Below, one piece after another: positions 35,842 to 44,322 of a stretch of DNA of 64,000 nt. The notes beneath the pieces were generated by a model. It was not told where the DNA came from, ran no database searches, and saw only the letters and a program-made list of their open reading frames with translations. This DNA is from an uncultured Rhizobiaceae bacterium (GTDB taxonomy: Bacteria > Pseudomonadota > Alphaproteobacteria > Rhizobiales > Rhizobiaceae). The stretch spans positions 1,550,001 through 1,614,000 of the forward strand of contig CATOTF010000002.1 of NCBI GenBank assembly GCA_951813045.1, in the 5' to 3' direction. Numbering within the stretch: position 1 is the stretch's first letter; every line of letters begins with the position of its first letter. The position numbers and the translations under genes are program-made.

Positions 35842-36642
35842 ATGAAAATCGCGAGCTGGAACATTAATGGCATAAAAGCCCGGCATGACGTCTTGCTGGA
35901 GTGGTTGCGGCAGGCTGAACCCGATATCGCCTGTCTCCAGGAAATAAAGTCGATGGACGATTTGTTTCCCGCTGTTGAGATCGAAGCTCTTGGCTATAAC
36001 GTGGAAACCCACGGGCAAAAAGGATTCAATGGTGTTGCAATTCTCTCCCGAAAACCATTTGACGAGGTGAATCGCGGGCTACCGTTGCTCAACGAAGGTG
36101 ACGACGCCGACGAACAGGCACGGTTTATTGAGGGCGTATTTACTGTAAATGACACTGTCCTTCGTGTTGTATCCCTGTATTTGCCAAACGGAAATCCGGT
36201 CGATGATCCAAGAAAGTTCGATTATAAGCTCGATTGGATGGACCGCCTGCACGCCTGGTCTCAAGACCGACTATTGTTGGAAGAGCCACTTATTCTGATG
36301 GGTGATTATAACGTTATTCCGCAGGCTGAAGACTGTTGGGACCCAAAGACCTGGGAGGGTGATGCTCTTTTCCGCCCCGAAACCCGGTCGCGCTTCGAAG
36401 CCCTTAAAAACCTCGGTTTCACAGAAGCACTACGGTCCTCAACTGCGAAGGCAGGCATTTATACTTTCTGGGATTATCAAGCTGGCGCCTGGCCCAAAAA
36501 TCACGGCGTCCGCATAGACCACCTTTTGATGTCCCCCGAAGCCACTATGCACTTTAAGGGATGCGAGATTGATAAATTTGTCCGTGACTGGGGAAAACCG
36601 TCAGACCACGTTCCAATATGGCTGGAATATAACGACGCCTAG
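35842..36642 (+). CDS. xthA: Exodeoxyribonuclease III
   Basis: 266 aa from the ATG at 35842; the open frame back to 35746 has no family similarity. EEP-fold motifs: IASWNINGIKAR (Asn), ACLQEIK (Glu, metal), GDYNVIP (Asp/Asn) and SDHVPIWLEY (Asp-His). This is the AP endonuclease/3'-5' exonuclease of base-excision repair. It is a single gene divergent from the permease, with a normal length for the family. Confidence 0.92.
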   Translation: MKIASWNINGIKARHDVLLEWLRQAEPDIACLQEIKSMDDLFPAVEIEALGYNVETHGQKGFNGVAILSRKPFDEVNRGLPLLNEGDDADEQARFIEGVFTVNDTVLRVVSLYLPNGNPVDDPRKFDYKLDWMDRLHAWSQDRLLLEEPLILMGDYNVIPQAEDCWDPKTWEGDALFRPETRSRFEALKNLGFTEALRSSTAKAGIYTFWDYQAGAWPKNHGVRIDHLLMSPEATMHFKGCEIDKFVRDWGKPSDHVPIWLEYNDA

Positions 36643-36903
36643 ACGATGAACTGGCTGTATTGAAATAGTTTTGGAGTTCGGGTTCGGCTTTTCTTTTGAT
36701 TAGTAGATTTCATTTGAGATCAGGTGGGTTTTGATTTCGGATGAAAACTTATGTCACTCACGCAATGAACTCGATGGTCGACATCGTGGTAACCCGTAGT
36801 GCCACCGCTGTTGGTTAAGAATCCTAATTGCTTGCCGTTTGAACTCAATCAGAACCGGGACAACCAGCACCGCACCGCGATGTTAAAGCGACTTTCGTTT
36901 AAT

Positions 36904-36920
36904 GCGTTTCATTGAAACGC
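36904..36920. repeat. Palindrome GCGTTTCA-T-TGAAACGC
   Basis: Perfect eight-base arms around a single base. Its core resembles the arms of two other intergenic palindromes in this window (near 44180-44200 and 44286-44322), suggesting a dispersed family of short palindromic elements. Confidence 0.55.
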
Positions 36921-36957
36921 GCTTGAGCTCTTATTTTCCGAGTGGCCGGTCTCAAAG

Positions 36958-36989
36958 ATTGACATCACTCATAATTGACATCACTCATA
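36958..36989. repeat. Perfect tandem duplication of a 16-bp unit
   Basis: ATTGACATCACTCATA occurs twice without a spacer (36958-36973 and 36974-36989). It may be a replication-slippage product or paired binding sites; it lies downstream of two convergent genes, which makes a promoter role less likely. Confidence 0.7.
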
Positions 36990-37006
36990 CTTGAAGACGA
37001 ATAAGC

Positions 37007-37026
37007 GCGACACGCAGTAGTGTCGC
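37007..37026. terminator. Hairpin between convergent genes, possible terminator
   Basis: GCGACAC pairs with GTGTCGC around a six-base loop, 53 bases downstream of the desaturase stop. There is no long T-run on either side, so termination is only suggested by position. Confidence 0.35.
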
Positions 37027-37079
37027 TGATCATATACAAGCGCAGGCTTACAACTTTTGTCTTTACTGGGGTCGCCCGG

Positions 37080-38057
37080 CTATTCGGCCGCTTCGACCGA
37101 CGATGTCTGAGGCTCTTTTTTGCGCGCGGCCGCTCGCGCTCCAGTTGCCACAATTTCATTCCACAAACCTCTGGCGAACCCGTGCGTGATATGTGCATTT
37201 TGCGCATATTCCGGGTTGCTCATCAGGACCTTGTGAAGCTCTGGCAGATTATAATAGGGAACACTTGGATAGGAATGGTGCTCGCAATGGTAGTTGATGT
37301 TGTGCGGGGCCAAAAAGAAGGTCTCGAACGGGTTTGCCAAGATGGTGCGGGAACCGCCAAGCTCATGGCTGTAATCCATCGTTTCACCAAAATGATCAGC
37401 GACCGAACGGATATAATTGAACATCAGGAACAGGGTGAAGTACGGAACCAGATAATATGCGATATAAATGGTCCACGTTTCCGTCAGGGTGAAGATGGTG
37501 GCAACCACGATGTAGAAAGACACCCGCAGGATTTTATATTTGGTTGTTGATTGATCGTTCGAAGAAATGCGTTTGTGAATGTTTTTCAGGTCACGCCACG
37601 TGCTGATGAGGACGAAATATCCCAGCAAGTTAAACACGGCGAACCGTAATTCCTGTGGGAATGTAAACTCAATTTCACCAAGCTTTCCCGCCCAGTCCGG
37701 GTCGTCATCGGTATTGAGATACCGGTGGTGCCCCAGATGGTTGCGCCTGTATCCGTCATAAGTAGCCTTTAACGGCCAGGCAATTGCCAGGTCCGCGATC
37801 CAGTCGCTCAGTTTCTTATTTCTGATGAATCTGTAGTGGGCGAAATCATGCATGATAACGCCAAGGGCGTGTTGGCGGGCGGCAACGATAAAGATGGCTA
37901 TAAAATATGCAGGCCAGTTATCGGCCCATACACCAAAGGTTATGGCGCCAAATATCATTACCCAATCCATAACCAGCGCTGTCCCGGTGCGCCATGGCTG
38001 CAGTTTTGATAGTCGCTTTAATTCCGACGGTTTAATATAGCCTGCTGGAGTTGTCAT
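37080..38057 (-). CDS. Membrane fatty acid desaturase-type di-iron protein
   Basis: 325 aa from the ATG at 38057 (AAGGGCG upstream); the frame back to 38114 is not supported. The three histidine boxes of integral-membrane desaturases are present: MHDFAHYR, NHLGHHRYLN and NYHCEHHSYP, with TM pairs between them (WVMIFGAITFGVWADNW, FYIVVATIFTLTETWTIYIAYYLV). Expected to insert a double bond or hydroxyl group into an acyl chain or a terpenoid (related proteins include alkane/carotenoid oxygenases). The C-terminus is cytoplasmic and basic then acidic. Substrate uncertain. Confidence 0.87.
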   Translation of the reverse strand: MTTPAGYIKPSELKRLSKLQPWRTGTALVMDWVMIFGAITFGVWADNWPAYFIAIFIVAARQHALGVIMHDFAHYRFIRNKKLSDWIADLAIAWPLKATYDGYRRNHLGHHRYLNTDDDPDWAGKLGEIEFTFPQELRFAVFNLLGYFVLISTWRDLKNIHKRISSNDQSTTKYKILRVSFYIVVATIFTLTETWTIYIAYYLVPYFTLFLMFNYIRSVADHFGETMDYSHELGGSRTILANPFETFFLAPHNINYHCEHHSYPSVPYYNLPELHKVLMSNPEYAQNAHITHGFARGLWNEIVATGARAAARKKEPQTSSVEAAE

Positions 38058-38362
38058 GGTTTCGCCCTTGAAAGAATTCGCCCCTTGAAAATTGTGCTGT
38101 CGTCTTAATTCCATGGCATTTATCGAATCAACTTAACGGCGAGTCAATAATCGCCACCCAACAGGCTTAATCACCGTGCGTGTTTGCCACACATAAGTTG
38201 CTTCAGAATGGGTGATGATTTCGAGCTGTGTTTATTTGGGTCAGAAAACTTGTCCGTATTCCGTTGATAGGGTTTTTACCAACCACATCAATCATACCAT
38301 TCGTTAAACTCTGCGAAGGTGTTTGATGTCACCTTTCGCCAACGTTCGGTATTGCGGAGCAC
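38058..38362. promoter_or_regulatory. Divergent promoter region of the desaturase and CAP-domain genes
   Basis: About 305 bases between divergent starts. The promoters of both genes must lie here, but no convincing operator, riboswitch or small gene is visible. Confidence 0.4.
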
Positions 38363-38839
38363 ATGATCATGAGAATATTTGTTCGATTTAGCCTCGCGTT
38401 GGCGATGTTGATGTTTGCGTGGTCATCGAGTTCAACCGGTGTGGTCACTACTGCTCATGCCGCATCCGCGTCTAACAAGCAGATATTGCAGGCAGTCAAC
38501 GCGATCCGCGCCAAACACAGGTTGCCGAAATTGCAATTGCACCCCTCACTTCAAAAAGCTGCCCGGGAGCAATCCAAATTGATGGCGAAGGCCGATAAGA
38601 TGTCTCACAAGGTTGGGTTCCGTCAGGGGTTTTCCACGCGCCTAAAGCGGGCGGGATATCGTGGCCTTGCTGCAGAAAATATAGCAAGGGGGCAACCGAC
38701 TCTGGGGCGCGTGCTCAGTGGCTGGATGAACAGCCGTGGTCATCGTCGAAATATGCTGCACCCGCGTATGCGTTATTTTGGCTTATCGGTGGCAAAAGGC
38801 AGTGGCCGTAATTACTGGGCTATGGTGCTCGGCGGGTAA
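38363..38839 (+). CDS. Secreted CAP/SCP-domain protein
   Basis: 158 aa starting after GGAGCAC; the ATG at 38369 is an alternative. A Sec signal peptide is evident (FVRFSLALAMLMFAW ... AHAAS). The CAP domain follows: LQAVNAIRAKHRLPKLQLHPSLQKAAREQSKLMAKADKMSHKV, with the conserved AAENIARG and GWMNSRGHRRNMLHPRMRYFGL. The His in MSHKV and the His of GHRRNML correspond to conserved cavity positions. Bacterial members are periplasmic or extracellular, and their function is generally unknown. Confidence 0.9.
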   Translation: MIMRIFVRFSLALAMLMFAWSSSSTGVVTTAHAASASNKQILQAVNAIRAKHRLPKLQLHPSLQKAAREQSKLMAKADKMSHKVGFRQGFSTRLKRAGYRGLAAENIARGQPTLGRVLSGWMNSRGHRRNMLHPRMRYFGLSVAKGSGRNYWAMVLGG

Positions 38840-39083
38840 ATTTACCACACGTTTTGAATTATCCCTTTTAATATACAGAACTGAGCTCGCTAAATCTTAT
38901 TTGCCTGCACTCATCTGCCCCATTGCTCATCCCAATCATTTCCGCTAAACCCGCGCAAAATATTGCGCTGGCTTATTGTCGACGCAATGCATAGAACATC
39001 CACTGAAGCAAAAAATGACAAGCGGCCCGGCCACGTAAATGGCTGATCGTGCCGCTGATATGAGACTAATAAAGGACAGACTT

Positions 39084-40430
39084 ATGCAGGTTACCGAGAC
39101 CATCAACGAAGGTTTGAAGCGCGAGATCGCTGTGGTCGTCCCCGCGGCTGATATGATGGCCAAGCGCGATGAGAAGCTGGTTGATTTGAAGGATCGTGTC
39201 AAAATCAATGGTTTTCGTCCCGGTAAGGTGCCGCTTTCTCACGTGACCAAACTCTATGGCAAATCCGTCATGGGCGAGTTGGTCAACGAAATGATCGATA
39301 CTGAAACGAAAAACACCCTGGCTGAGCGCAAGGAAAAAGCTGCGCAACAGCCCAAAATTACAATGACGGAAGATGAAGCCGAAGCGGAAGAAATTCTCGA
39401 CGGCAAGAAAGATTTTGAATTTAAAATCGAATACGAAGTGATTCCGCCGTTTGAAGTTGCTGATTTTGAAACCGTAAAAATTGAACGTCCGGTTGTTGAT
39501 GTCACTGATGAAGAAATCATGGAACAGGTGGAACGTATTGCTGAAAACAATGCCACATATTCCGAGAAAAAGGGCAAAGCGGCTAAGAAAGATCGCGTTT
39601 TGATGGATTACGTCGGTAAAATCGACGGGGAGCCATTCGAAGGTGGTGCCGATGAAAACGCCAATCTCGTACTTGGATCCGATTCATTTATTCCGGGCTT
39701 TGAAGACCAGTTGGTTGGTACTAAAGCCGGGGACGAGCTGGAAGTGAAGGTACAGTTTCCGGAAGAATACGGCGCAGCGCAACTTGCTGGTAAAGACGCG
39801 GTTTTTGATGTCCATGTTCACAAAGTCGAAAAACCGGGCAAGACCGAGATTAATGACGAATTGGCCAAAACTCTGGGCCTTGACGACCTCGACAAGTTAA
39901 AAGACGTGATCAAAGGGCAAATTGAAAGCCAGTATGGTACTCAAACCCGCCAAAAAGTTAAGCGCCAATTGCTGGATCAGCTGGACGAACTTCACTCATT
40001 CGATCTGCCGGAAGGCATGATCGAGCAGGAGTTCAACAACATTTGGCAACAGATTACCGGCGATTTGGAACAGGCTAAAAAGACTTTCGAAGACGAAGAC
40101 ACAACCGAAGAGAAAGCCCGTGAGGACTATATGAAACTGGCAAAACGCCGGGTTCGTCTTGGGCTGGTGCTTGCAGAAATTGGCGAAGGAGCGAAGATTG
40201 AAGTGACTGAGAATGAACTTCAACAGGCGCTCATGCAGCAAATTCAGCAGTACCCAGGTCAGGAAAAAGAGATTTATGAGTTTTTCCAGAAGAACCCGGA
40301 TGCAGTCGGCGGCCTTCGCGCTCCGATCTTTGAAGAAAAGGTTGTCGATCATATTCTCGAAAAGGCCACTGTGGAAGATAAAACAGTGACGAAAGAGGAA
40401 TTGATGAAGGAAGACGAGCTTCCAGAATAA
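39084..40430 (+). CDS. tig: Trigger factor (ribosome-associated chaperone and prolyl isomerase)
   Basis: 448 aa from the ATG at 39084 (AAAGGACA upstream). The N-terminal ribosome-binding domain has the signature GFRPGKVP. A central FKBP-type PPIase domain covers about residues 155-245 ([35 protein letters not shown]), and the C-terminal helical chaperone arms fill the remainder. It binds nascent chains at the ribosome exit. It is a single-gene unit with a strong terminator 28 bases after the stop; no tRNA was found upstream. Confidence 0.95.
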   Translation: MQVTETINEGLKREIAVVVPAADMMAKRDEKLVDLKDRVKINGFRPGKVPLSHVTKLYGKSVMGELVNEMIDTETKNTLAERKEKAAQQPKITMTEDEAEAEEILDGKKDFEFKIEYEVIPPFEVADFETVKIERPVVDVTDEEIMEQVERIAENNATYSEKKGKAAKKDRVLMDYVGKIDGEPFEGGADENANLVLGSDSFIPGFEDQLVGTKAGDELEVKVQFPEEYGAAQLAGKDAVFDVHVHKVEKPGKTEINDELAKTLGLDDLDKLKDVIKGQIESQYGTQTRQKVKRQLLDQLDELHSFDLPEGMIEQEFNNIWQQITGDLEQAKKTFEDEDTTEEKAREDYMKLAKRRVRLGLVLAEIGEGAKIEVTENELQQALMQQIQQYPGQEKEIYEFFQKNPDAVGGLRAPIFEEKVVDHILEKATVEDKTVTKEELMKEDELPE

Positions 40431-40458
40431 TTCCTTTTATCAAAGGGTTGAATACAAG

Positions 40459-40492
40459 AAGGCCGTGGAGAACATTCTCCACGGCCTTTTTC
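40459..40492 (+). terminator. Rho-independent terminator of tig
   Basis: A 14-base perfect stem (AAGGCCGTGGAGAA with TTCTCCACGGCCTT) around a two-base loop is followed by TTTC. Position and structure fit a strong intrinsic terminator. Confidence 0.92.
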
Positions 40493-40524
40493 TTATCAGA
40501 TGTATGGTTTTAGTGAGTCAATTA

Positions 40525-40842
40525 TCAATCACAAACCAACACACGGGCATTTCTGAAATTTCTAAACGCGCATGAGAACGGGCCACCACCCACGCGGCGG
40601 TCGATAATTGTTACCCTGGGGATTCCGGTGGCTTCGCGAACGCTTTTAGTAATGGGGTTGCCCGATTTGAAGTGCGTGCGCAGCAGGCGGTTTAATCGTT
40701 GTTTGCCGGTTAGTCGGGCTCGGACTTTTGTTACAATCGACGAATTATCGACGTTGAGAGCAGCGGCGTTAAAAGGCGCGGCATTTACAGGAACGGCGAT
40801 GAGCATTGCGAGTGCGGCTGTTAATGAAATCGTTCTTAGCAT
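40525..40842 (-). CDS. Small secreted protein of unknown function
   Basis: 105 aa from the ATG at 40842, preceded by GAGGATACC; the frame extends to 40911 but the N-terminal signal peptide (MLRTISLTAALAMLIAVPVNA) supports this start. The mature part (~80 aa) is basic, with two Cys near the end (FSCAFRNFRNARVLVCD) that may form a disulfide. No family was recognised. It lies alone between tig and the M20 amidohydrolase gene. Confidence 0.65.
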   Translation of the reverse strand: MLRTISLTAALAMLIAVPVNAAPFNAAALNVDNSSIVTKVRARLTGKQRLNRLLRTHFKSGNPITKSVREATGIPRVTIIDRRVGGGPFSCAFRNFRNARVLVCD

Positions 40843-40971
40843 GGTGTTGGTATCCTCGTTGGCATCGTTACGGGTGGCTACAGCAACAAACCTAATGATA
40901 AACACCGGCAAAAAAAGGGTGGTTTTGTAAAACTAAACGTGAGGTGTGTATTCGCGCACACCAGGAAAATA

Positions 40972-42129
40972 TCAAATGAATAAAGCCTGTTGCGCCAACG
41001 TTATCCAATAATTTGCCCCGTTTGAAAGTGCCTCATCATTGAAATCATAGTCGGTTGAATGCAGCGGTTGACCATGCGGTCCTGTCGTTCCATTCCCACA
41101 AAAAATAAAGCAGCCGGGGCGGGCTTCTGCCATGTGCGCGAAGTCTTCCGAACCAAGCAGCGGCTCTCTATCGCGGTTCACGTTGTCTGCACCCACCACG
41201 GCAGCAGCGGCATCTCCCGCCTTTAAGGTCGGCGTTTCCGCATTGATTGTGGCTTTAAATATTGTGTCATACGAGACTGTTGCCTCAATTCCGTGCGCTA
41301 ATACGGTGCCTTTGACAATCTGTCGCATTTTTTCTTCTATTTGTGCGTTAATCTCAGGCGTGAGGGAACGGGCGTCGCCGGACAATTTAGCCCACCCGGG
41401 AAGGCGGTTACGCTGGCCGTCTGTTTCAAATTCGGTGACCGATACAACACCGTTTATTCCAGGGTTGAGTTTCCGCGAAACGATGGTTTGCAATGCGTTG
41501 ACGATTTGCGAGCCAACGGTAATTGCGTCTACGCCGGTGTGAGGCATCGCCGCGTGACCGCCTTTCGCGTTGATCTCAATTTCGAACAGGGCCTCACTAG
41601 CCATAATTGTGCCAACGCGCATCTCGAATTGCCCAAGTCCCAACCCCGGCATGTTGTGCATGCCGTAGACCTCATCAATCTGAAACCGCTCGAACAGGCC
41701 GTCAGCAATCATCGCCGGGCCACCTTTGCCGTGTTCTTCGGCGGGTTGGAAAATAAAAGAGATTTGCCCGTCAAACTCGCCGTGTTGGGAAAGGTGTTTA
41801 GCAGCACCCAATAACATTGCGGTATGGCCATCGTGGCCACACGCGTGCATGACGCCTTCATTGACCGAGCGATGTTCAAATGTGTTTATTTCCGGAAAAG
41901 GCAGCGCATCCATGTCGGCGCGAAACCCAATACAGGAGCAGCCTTTCCCTTTTTTGAGCAGACCAACAACGCCTGTGCCCCCGATTCCCGCGTGAACTTC
42001 CAGCCCGAATTCGTGCAGGAGGTCGGCCACTCTGGCGCTAGTTCGGTGTTCCTGGAATCCCAATTCAGGGTGGCGATGGAAATCCCGGCGCCATAGCGTC
42101 ATTTCTGTCGTTAGTTGGTCTGTTGTCAC
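40972..42129 (-). CDS. M20D-type amidohydrolase (hippurate/N-acyl amino acid hydrolase-like)
   Basis: 385 aa, GTG start at 42129. Opens with MTLWRRDFHRHPELGFQEHRTSARVADLL, the M20D signature. The metal ligands are Cys-x-His-Asp in HACGHDGHTAMLLGAA, Glu-Glu-His in FQPAEEHGKGGP, and a C-terminal His in the SEDFAHMAEARPG region or after it. It removes acyl groups from N-acyl amino acids or IAA-type conjugates. It follows the methyltransferase gene by three bases, so the two are probably co-transcribed. Confidence 0.92.
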   Translation of the reverse strand: MTTDQLTTEMTLWRRDFHRHPELGFQEHRTSARVADLLHEFGLEVHAGIGGTGVVGLLKKGKGCSCIGFRADMDALPFPEINTFEHRSVNEGVMHACGHDGHTAMLLGAAKHLSQHGEFDGQISFIFQPAEEHGKGGPAMIADGLFERFQIDEVYGMHNMPGLGLGQFEMRVGTIMASEALFEIEINAKGGHAAMPHTGVDAITVGSQIVNALQTIVSRKLNPGINGVVSVTEFETDGQRNRLPGWAKLSGDARSLTPEINAQIEEKMRQIVKGTVLAHGIEATVSYDTIFKATINAETPTLKAGDAAAAVVGADNVNRDREPLLGSEDFAHMAEARPGCFIFCGNGTTGPHGQPLHSTDYDFNDEALSNGANYWITLAQQALFI

Positions 42130-42132
42130 GGG

Positions 42133-42771
42133 TCACCCGGATTTTTGTGCGGCGATTACCCAGCCCATAACATGGTGCCCAGGAAGATGCTCTCCCAATT
42201 CTTTTGCCAGCAACCGAATTTTCCCGGACACTTCCATCGAGGTGAGCTTGTCCGATAAATCACCCTTTTCCCAAAAAGGGGCGTTTAGAGCGATAATCAG
42301 ATAACCACCCGGTTTCAAGATACGAACAATGTCGTCGCAGGCATCAGGTAATACGTGCCCAAACGAGAACACTCCCACACAGGTAACCGCATCATAGTGA
42401 TTATCGGATACCGATTGCTGTCCCTTGTTCAAATCAACTGTATGGAGGCTTTTATAGCATGCCTTTTCCCTGCTCTTTTCGAGCATTTCGGGGGAGAAGT
42501 CGCATCCGTCCAGGTTTTTGTATCCGGCTGTTGTCAGCGCGACGCCGGACAGACCGGAGCCGCAACCTGCGTCCAAAATATGTGCAGACTTGTTCGACAG
42601 GAACCTAGACAGCATTTCAGCAACGCGACGTGGTTGGGCATATTTATTTTCCTCGCCGACTTCCTTATCGTAGGTCTCAGCCCAACTGCGGTAATGAGCG
42701 AGTGTTTGATCCTTGGTTTCCAGACCATATGCGGAACTGAAGTGCCCGGAGTCTGATTCGTCTGATGCCAT
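42133..42771 (-). CDS. Class I SAM-dependent methyltransferase
   Basis: 212 aa from the ATG at 42771; an earlier ATG at 42840 would add 23 residues and cannot be excluded. Methyltransferase motif I is ILDAGCGSGLSGVAL, followed by LDGCDFSPEMLEKSREKA and the motif II-like YDAVTCVGVFSFGHVLPDACDDIVRILKPGGYLIIALN. The target is unknown. The N-terminal DQTLAHYRSWAETYDKEVGE segment is common in small-molecule methyltransferases of this type. Confidence 0.85.
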   Translation of the reverse strand: MASDESDSGHFSSAYGLETKDQTLAHYRSWAETYDKEVGEENKYAQPRRVAEMLSRFLSNKSAHILDAGCGSGLSGVALTTAGYKNLDGCDFSPEMLEKSREKACYKSLHTVDLNKGQQSVSDNHYDAVTCVGVFSFGHVLPDACDDIVRILKPGGYLIIALNAPFWEKGDLSDKLTSMEVSGKIRLLAKELGEHLPGHHVMGWVIAAQKSG

Positions 42772-42840
42772 CTCAGTACCGTGAATGTTGTGCAACAGAA
42801 ATATGTCGACTGTGTTCGACAGGGTTTTGCCATATTTCAT

Positions 42841-43149
42841 GTGTTTCGCGCATTATCATCGCGCACTAACCTGTTGTCAAAGTGCAACACAGACTCACCA
42901 ACTGCGTGTCTTTAGGGGTTTGAATAGAATTTGCCGCTTTTATACCACAAATTCCGCCCAACTCAGGTTGAAGAAACGATACTTCTGTTTGAGAAATAGG
43001 CTGGGATTTTGAACCTGAAAGCGGGCTGCTGGATGTGTTCTTGTGGTGAATGCCACGGTCCTGGTTAAGGTGCCGGTTAAACGCGGTTGGAACATAAAAC
43101 CTGTCTGAACCTAGTTTGTGGTTGTTATGGGTTGCACGGAAACAAGTAA
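42841..43149. other. Divergent intergenic stretch upstream of exoR
   Basis: About 310 bases between the methyltransferase and the exoR-like gene. No gene, riboswitch or strong palindrome was seen; promoters for both genes are expected here. Confidence 0.4.
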
Positions 43150-44046
43150 ATGTTGAATTCGAATTGCCGGTCTGGCCGGTCAGTTTTAAGAATGGGGCTA
43201 ACAGCATTGGGTCTTGCCTTGGTGATGGGCGGCAATGCAATTGCTTTCGACCCTGAAAAGACCTTCAAGCCCGATGACGAGCCCCGTACAATCCTACGGT
43301 TTGGTTTTAAAGCCCTGAAGCAGGGTAACATGGCAGATGCAATCGGTGCGTTTCGGTTCGGTGCCGAGAAAAACGATATCGCTTCCCAATGGAAACTCGC
43401 GCGCATGATGCAAATTGGTGCGGATATGCCGAAAGACGATCTTTCCGCCTATCAACTCTACGCGAAAATTGTGGTGCGATATTCCGACAGGCATCCCCGT
43501 CGTGAAGACCTTCCGTATGTTTCCAGTGCAATTGTTGCGTTGGGCCAGTATTCCTTGACTGGAATTGAAGGCAGCAATGTTGTTGCAAACCCCCGCCGTG
43601 CGGAAGATTATCTTTACCGTGCCGCAGCGCTCTATAAAGACCGGGAAGCGCAATATCTTCTGGGCTCAATGTATCGAAATGGTGTGCTTGGTGTAAAACA
43701 GCCACGCAGCGCATTGCGTTGGCTTGGACTCTCAGCTCGAAAGGGCCACCGGCAGGCCCAATTTGAACTGGGTGAAATGCTGTTTTACGGTGAGGGAATC
43801 AAGCGCAAGCCGGTTCGCGGTCTGGTGTTCATGACCAAAGCGGCGGCAAATTCTACGATTATCGGCGTTAAGGCGATTCGTCAGAAACGCAAACAGACAT
43901 TTGCCAAGGCAAGCGCTGCACAACGGGCTGCTGCCAACCGGATATTTGCAACGCTAAGTCAAAAAGAACAAAAAGAAGAAGGTAGCTTTGCATTAGAGCA
44001 ATTGTCACCGGCCAGCGGTATCCATCGGGCTTCCCAGAATAACTAG
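43150..44046 (+). CDS. exoR: ExoR-like periplasmic Sel1-repeat regulator
   Basis: 298 aa; the start at 43150 or the ATG at 43192 would both place a signal peptide at the N-terminus (GLTALGLALVMGGNAIAF). Several Sel1-like helical repeats follow: ASQWKLARMMQIGADMPKDD, AQYLLGSMYRNGVLGVKQPR, and AQFELGEMLFYGEGIKR with VRGLVFMTKAA. The order of repeats, the mature N-terminus FDPEK and the VRGL segment match ExoR of Rhizobium/Agrobacterium. ExoR holds the ExoS sensor kinase inactive in the periplasm and so represses exopolysaccharide and controls motility; proteolysis of ExoR releases the kinase. The exoS/chvI genes are not in the window. Confidence 0.82.
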   Translation: MLNSNCRSGRSVLRMGLTALGLALVMGGNAIAFDPEKTFKPDDEPRTILRFGFKALKQGNMADAIGAFRFGAEKNDIASQWKLARMMQIGADMPKDDLSAYQLYAKIVVRYSDRHPRREDLPYVSSAIVALGQYSLTGIEGSNVVANPRRAEDYLYRAAALYKDREAQYLLGSMYRNGVLGVKQPRSALRWLGLSARKGHRQAQFELGEMLFYGEGIKRKPVRGLVFMTKAAANSTIIGVKAIRQKRKQTFAKASAAQRAAANRIFATLSQKEQKEEGSFALEQLSPASGIHRASQNN

Positions 44047-44178
44047 CGTCAAGAATATTAGCCACCGCGCAGCGATTGCGGAACTATACGCAGTTTGAGG
44101 TGTTTCGGTTAGGTTGGGCCTGAGAACGCAAGTTCGTATACCAAATACTGACGTTAAACCCGACCACCGCCCCTAGAG

Positions 44179-44200
44179 TGTTTCACGTTTACGTGGAAAC
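44179..44200. repeat. Imperfect palindrome, related to other TTTCA/GAAA elements
   Basis: GTTTCACGT and ACGTGGAAAC flank TT. The symmetric TTTC/GAAA arms resemble those at 36904-36920 and 44286-44322. Confidence 0.5.
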
Positions 44201-44285
44201 GCTGGTTGCGAAGTGCAACCCGGCGCCATTGCGCCGCACCCGCGCAGGTGTTTGGCGTTGCCAAACTACGGCGAGCGAAAATAGG

Positions 44286-44322
44286 GTTAGAGCGATTCAA
44301 TCAAAGATTGAAACGCTCTAAC
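44286..44322. repeat. 17-bp-arm palindrome overlapping the nuclease stop codon
   Basis: GTTAGAGCGATTCAATC and its inverted copy GATTGAAACGCTCTAAC (one mismatch) surround AAA. It covers the last codons of the minus-strand nuclease gene and could terminate it; there is no T-run on the minus strand, so a dispersed palindromic repeat is at least as likely. Confidence 0.7.

Larger units (their letters stand above)
36643..37079. other. 437-base gene-free stretch with repeats
   Basis: No gene is seen between the convergent xthA and desaturase genes. The stretch holds a palindrome (36904-36920), a 16-bp tandem duplication (36958-36989) and a seven-base-stem hairpin (37007-37026), each listed separately. 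Confidence 0.5.

Noticed and set aside
38840-39083. Possible tRNA upstream of tig, expected from some relatives
   Set aside because: No T-loop consensus or cloverleaf arms could be found in this stretch.
42866-43240. 124-codon minus-strand frame overlapping the exoR start
   Set aside because: It covers the promoter region and the signal-peptide end of exoR and has no recognisable features.
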